From positions 129,363,501-129,427,500 of the forward strand of contig NC_091727.1 of NCBI RefSeq assembly GCF_042477335.2: a DNA stretch of 64,000 nt, given 5' to 3'. Below the pieces are notes generated by a model that was not told the DNA's origin, ran no database searches, and worked only from the letters and a program-made list of their open reading frames with translations. This stretch comes from Ovis canadensis. Lineage: Eukaryota > Chordata > Mammalia > Artiodactyla > Bovidae. Below are positions 56,996-64,000 of the stretch, piece after piece (position 1 is the stretch's first letter; every line of letters begins with the position of its first letter). The position numbers and the translations under genes are program-made.

Positions 56996-57225
56996 GTACT
57001 GCTGGCTCAGTGGCAAAGAACCTGCCTGCAGTGCAGAAGCCACAGGAGACACAGGTTCGATCCCTGGGTCGGGAAGATTCCCCTGGAGGAGGAAATGGCA
57101 ACCCACTCCAGTATTCTTGCCTGGAGAATCCCATGGATGAGGAGCCTGGCGGGGCCCATCAGGCTCCTCTGTCCATGGGGTGGCAAAGAGTCAGACATGA
57201 CTGAAGCAACTGAGCATGTATGCAG
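56996..57225 (+). repeat. Bov-tA SINE inside an old L1
   Basis: CTGGCTCAGTGGCAAAGAAC to CATGACTGAAGCAACTGAGC. An extra GGCTCCTCTGTCCATGG segment makes it slightly longer than the standard unit. Confidence 0.9.
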
Positions 57226-57330
57226 GCATTCGTGGGTGTACACATCTGTCAAAACACATCAAAACACTTGAAATAGGTGTAGTTTATTATACATAAAGTT
57301 AAAACCAATGAAATTATTCATAAAAGATTT
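57226..57330 (+). mobile_element. Old L1 3' end, second part
   Basis: CACATCTGTCAAAACACATC followed by CTTGAAATAGGTGTAGTTTA and TTATACATAAAG is the usual L1 tail, continuing the segment broken at 56,995. Confidence 0.7.
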
Positions 57331-58200
57331 ATCTTAGGCTCATTAAAGTCAGATTTTTATTGAGTATTACAAGATTTAAAATCTGATTACACAAATGAAA
57401 AAGTCTACCTGTAAATTTATTCAAAGTGGGGTGTGGATAAATATAATCAATAGAAAAGCTTTTTAGCAGGTGAAGAGGTGATATGAATGCATTTTAGTTA
57501 ATAGTTAGCATTTACACAAGAATGATATCTCTTTGTTAATGTGAAATATCGCAACAGTAAAACAGTTAATGTGTTCAGATTATCTAAGATAGATCTTAGG
57601 TGTTCATTTAGTTTGGCCCTTCCAAAGTACAGACAGCATCAGACAGTGCAACAACATAATAGCTCATTCAAAGCTAAATTGTACATTACCTGTGATATCA
57701 ACATTTTATATTCATTGAAGGAAAGTTGTATTTGTAATTGTTTGCCTGTACTTTATTTTTCATTTAAAAAGTTGATTTACTTTAAAATTTTGCTGTGTTC
57801 AGATATTGGATAGCAGAGTGGTTCCCTGGGAAATCTAATATGATAAATGAAGCATTAATCTTAAGACCTAGTTTTAAATGCTATGTACCAATTAATATGT
57901 ACCCTTTCTTCTCTGGAATTTTAAGGATTTTTTTTTTCCCAATCTATGAGATAATGCTGGTGAATTCTTAGTGATCAATGTGAAAATGAATAGGGAAGCT
58001 CTGATAACAGCAAATCCAAGAAATAATATTGAATCTAGTTAATGGGACCTTGTCATGTGTGCATGTGGAATGCCAAAGAGTAGCTAAAAATAGAGAAATA
58101 AGATTTCTGAAATAAGACACAGGTGTTGTGGCAAAGCACCTTCAACTGAGTTCAGAATCACTTGTCAGTAATTGTGTTTACAGGTTAGTGAAATGAAGTA
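57331..58200. other. Downstream of VSIG1, nothing recognised
   Basis: Non-coding AT-rich DNA. No repeat or RNA gene that I can identify. Confidence 0.4.
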
Positions 58201-58230
58201 CTCTAGACTGGTAATACAGGAACCCTTGCA

Positions 58231-58236
58231 TTTATT
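58231..58236 (-). terminator. VSIG1: VSIG1 poly(A) signal
   Basis: TTTATT on plus reads AATAAA on the gene strand, 166 bp after the VSIG1 stop. This gives a 3' UTR of about 180-200 bp. Confidence 0.65.
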
Positions 58237-58401
58237 TAATAGTTATCTTGATCTGTCTATTCTGGATTGATGGTGAGCGATCCATGTTAGAAGAGGGTTG
58301 GCCAGAATGGAGGCAGGTGGTGGGAAATTAGTTAGGTCAACTCAATTCCACATGCCACTAATGGGTTCCTTGGTGATGAACACTGTACTCAGGCCACTGG
58401 C

Positions 58402-61229
<2,828 letters not shown>

Positions 61230-61740
61230 CTTCAAGCATTTACTTGAGCGCCTCCTGTGTGCCCAACACTGAGCTAGGCACCAGAAATTCAAAAGTGCCT
61301 CTGACACAGTTTTGAAATGGAGTGGGGGGAGTGGTAAGAGATTAGACTAGAGAGCAATGGAGACCGGAGCTTCAGGGGCTTTGTGTTCCATGTTTTTTCA
61401 CCTGTGAGAGCAGCAGGTTCACAGAAGGAATTTAAGTGGGTGCGGGGCAGCACAATGATCATTCTAACTGAACTGTTCTGACTCCAGGAGTGCATGAGGC
61501 AAGGGAGGGGAGGAAACGGAGTCAAGAGGTATTAAGAAGTCCAGAGGGCTTGGATAGGTGGCATGAGGAACAGGGTGGGCTCAGTGATGACTCCCAGGTT
61601 TCTGATTTGGACAGCTGGGTACACCATCTTGCCACCCCCTGAGATAAAGAAGTCAAGGAGAGGAACAGGTGTTTGGGGAAGGAGTGAGGAGGAGGAAGGG
61701 GCAAAGATGAGGTCAGTTTGGGATATGCTAAGTTTCTATG
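61230..61740. repeat. L2 LINE remnant
   Basis: ACTTGAGCGCCTCCTGTGTG, CAACACTGAGCTAGGCACC and a purine-rich tract with GATGACTCCCAGGTTTCTG follow L2 patterns. Ancient and diverged. Confidence 0.65.
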
Positions 61741-61969
61741 CTTACGGCTAAGTCCTGTGGGAAGCTGAAAATCTGATTCTTGTCACTCATCTTGCTGCTC
61801 ACAGCTTATTCTAACCTCAGTCTGACATGCAGATAAGGATCTGAATCGATACTTTCCCATTCACCCGCCTTATATTAATTTGGATATAAGACACTCCAAA
61901 GGCATAGATTCTCTCCCTTAGGCTTAGGTTGTAAATGCTCCAGACTGCCCAGCTCTCAGACTCTTATTT

Positions 61970-62110
61970 GGGAGGCAGCAGTTAAGAGCACAGATCTGAG
62001 TCCACACTGAACACTGGGTCTGCAGCTTTACACCAGATGTATTTAGGCAAGTAACCTAACATAGCCAAGCCTCAGTTAATTCATCTGTAAAATGTGCACA
62101 AGACCTCCAG
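61970..62110 (+). repeat. MIR SINE
   Basis: GCAGTTAAGAGCACAGATCT at the head and CAGTTAATTCATCTGTAAAA near the end fit MIR in plus orientation. Confidence 0.8.
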
Positions 62111-62309
62111 CCAACCCAAATATATTGTGTTTATACAAATAAAATCATGTATATGGTATCTTACACATGGAATTGCTGTTGTCCACAGGCAGGAGTAAAC
62201 ACTGCTGCCACATTTCTGACCCTGCAACTGACAACCTTCTAGTCTCAGACACTAAACCACTATACATATGAGCAGAAAAACAGATACAACTATAGTTGTT
62301 TGAAAATTT

Positions 62310-62830
62310 CACCATACCTTCTTTTTGAAAATTACAGTATACTTGATTTGAAATATTGTGTTATAGTTTTGGGTACACAACATAGAAATTCAGTATTTTT
62401 GCAGATTTTTATTCCATTATAGGTTATTATAAGATAATGGGTATAAATTCCCTCTGTTATACAGTATATCCTTGTTGCATATCTATTTAATATATAGTAT
62501 TTTGAAGCTGTTAATCCCATCCGCCTAATCCGTCCCTCCCCCTTCACTCCTCCCTTTGATAGCCACTAGTTTGTTTTCTATGCCTGAGAGTCTGTTTTGC
62601 ATATATATTCATTTGTACTGTTTTTCAGATTCCACATATAAGTGAGATACAGTATTTGTCTTTCTCTGTTGGACTTATTTCACTAAGCATAATATTCTCT
62701 AGGTCCATCCACGTTGTTGGAACCAGCAGTATTTCACTCTTTTCATGGCTCACTAATATTCCATTGTATATATGTACCATATCTTCTTAAACCAATTGCC
62801 TATTGTACAATCCCTTCTTTTAAACAGGTA
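62310..62830 (-). mobile_element. L1 3' region, reverse orientation
   Basis: TTGGACTTATTTCACTAAGC, AGGTCCATCCACGTTGTTGG and AATATTCCATTGTATATATG are the reverse complement of the end of L1 ORF2 and the 3' UTR. Diverged. Confidence 0.8.
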
Positions 62831-62921
62831 TATTTTAATTAAAAGGAGTATTTTTCTGTTTAGCTCTTTATTCTCTCTCTCCTGGTATTGATTCCTCATC
62901 TGCGGACAACTGTTTGGATTC

Positions 62922-63440
62922 ATTTCAGTTCAGTTCAGTCGCTCAGTCGTGTCCGACTCTTTGCGACCCCATGAACCACAGCACGCCAGGCCTCCCTGTC
63001 CATCACCAACTCCCAGAGTCCACCAAACCTATGTCCATTGAGTCGATGATGCCATCCAACCATCTCATCCTCTGTTGTCCCCTTCTCCTCCTGCCCTCAA
63101 TCTTTCCCAGCATCAAGGTCTTTTCCAATGATTCGGCTCTTCGCATCAGGTGGCCAAAGTATTGGGGTTTCAGCCTCAACATCAGTCCTTCCAATGAACA
63201 CTCTCCTTTAGGATGGACTTGTTGGATCTCCTTGCAGTGCAAGGGACTCTCAAGAGTCTTCTCCAACACCACAGTTCAAAAGCATCAATTCTTCAGTGCT
63301 CAGCTTTCTTCACAGTCCAACTCTCACATCCATACATGACTACTGGAAAAACCATAGCCTTGACCAGACAGACCTTTGTTGGCAAAGTAATGTCTCTGCT
63401 TTTTAATATGCTGTCTATGTTGGTCATAACTTTACTTCTT
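62922..63440 (-). mobile_element. BovB 3' end fragment
   Basis: Plus strand starts TTCAGTTCAGTTCAGTCGCT and runs to the BovB C-terminal coding region (CCATACATGACTACTGGAAA). It is 5'-truncated and lies in the presumed VSIG1 intron in gene-sense orientation. Confidence 0.93.
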
Positions 63441-64000
63441 ATGCTCATTCTTTGGATTTGTCTACCCTAAATAAACTAGGCTATTTAACCAGAAATCCAA
63501 CTATCACTAGATTTAGATACTGCCTTTTTTTTTTTTTTAAGATACTGCCTTTTTAAAAACATGGTGAATTTTATAGCTTTTACAGTGGAACAGAATAATT
63601 TGAACAGAAAATTAAATGGGGGTGTTTCATCACAAAGCCAGACCCCAGGACTTGAACTAATTATGGACCAAAACCTGGAATGACTTGCATTCATTTCTTG
63701 AGCCCAGAATCAAACCCAGATATTTTTCTGAACACATTTTTCTCCTTTTATTTTTATTAACCAAACACTCAGTGAATCACTTTGAACCAAATCCCAAACC
63801 CATACACTTTCTAAAACTACTGATTCAGGATTGAATCGACATTTCATCCAGTTACAGTCCCCGACAGAACTTGGATTTTTACTGGCAAAGCCACTGATCT
63901 ACCATTTAGCTTTATTGCTTTCAGTAGAATTACAGTGGGAAGAAGAGGCTCACCTCAGAAAATAAATGAAAATGTTTCAGTGTGTTCTCAAACCTTCCTA
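63441..64000. other. Right edge, nothing recognised
   Basis: Presumed VSIG1 intron. AGATACTGCCTTTTT is repeated on both sides of a T-run near 63,520-63,555. No V-set exon was found. Confidence 0.4.

Noticed and set aside
9195..57225. tRNA genes suggested by GGTTCGATCCCTGGGTC-type B-box sequences
   Set aside because: These are the tRNA-derived heads of Bov-tA SINEs. None folds as a full tRNA.

Overview
This is vertebrate nuclear DNA from a ruminant, most likely a bovid close to cattle. The evidence is dense ruminant-specific repeats (Bov-tA and Bov-A2 SINEs, CHR-type SINEs, BovB/RTE LINEs and an L1 with the cattle-type 3' end) together with a mammalian gene order. That order is ATG4A (minus strand), PSMD10 (plus), VSIG1 (minus). 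It matches the human Xq22.3 neighbourhood, so the window is probably X-chromosomal, in inverted orientation relative to human. The sequence alone cannot separate Bos from related bovids.

Left part (1 to about 40.8 kb): no exon of a host gene was found except the very start of ATG4A at 40,843-40,852 (minus). This stretch is best read as the long first intron of ATG4A. It is filled with layered transposons: old L1 copies (about 1.0-4.7, 19.6-27.2, 27.3-31.4 and 34.6-36.0 kb), two long BovB copies (13.5-15.7 and 31.8-34.4 kb), many SINEs, L2, MIR, MER5A and an MLT1 LTR, plus two recent L1 insertions with clear target-site duplications.

Centre (40.6-41.5 kb): a CpG-rich bidirectional promoter. 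The start codons of ATG4A (autophagy protease) and PSMD10 (gankyrin, a proteasome assembly chaperone) lie only 298 bp apart. The interval carries two divergent ZNF143/THAP11-like motifs, a pair of inverted CCAAT boxes and a TGACGTGA element. A (GGC)14 repeat starts 28 bp into PSMD10 intron 1.

PSMD10 (41,151-48,042) is complete: five coding exons with canonical splice sites give an intact 226-residue ankyrin-repeat protein, and a poly(A) signal lies at 48,598. A truncated L1 and a 1.8 kb BovB copy follow.

Right part (58.2-60.65 kb): the last four coding exons of VSIG1, an immunoglobulin-superfamily membrane protein, lie on the minus strand with a poly(A) signal at 58,231. Its signal-peptide and V-set exons were not found and should lie beyond the right edge.

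I found no bacterial, phage, CRISPR or other self-contained undescribed system. The most interesting items are a target-site-flanked fragment of tRNA-Phe cut at the anticodon loop, a twin-primed inverted L1, a 31-bp foldback at the broken 5' end of a BovB copy, the divergent promoter architecture with its GGC tract, and an unrecognised exon-like stretch at 6.35-7.06 kb.
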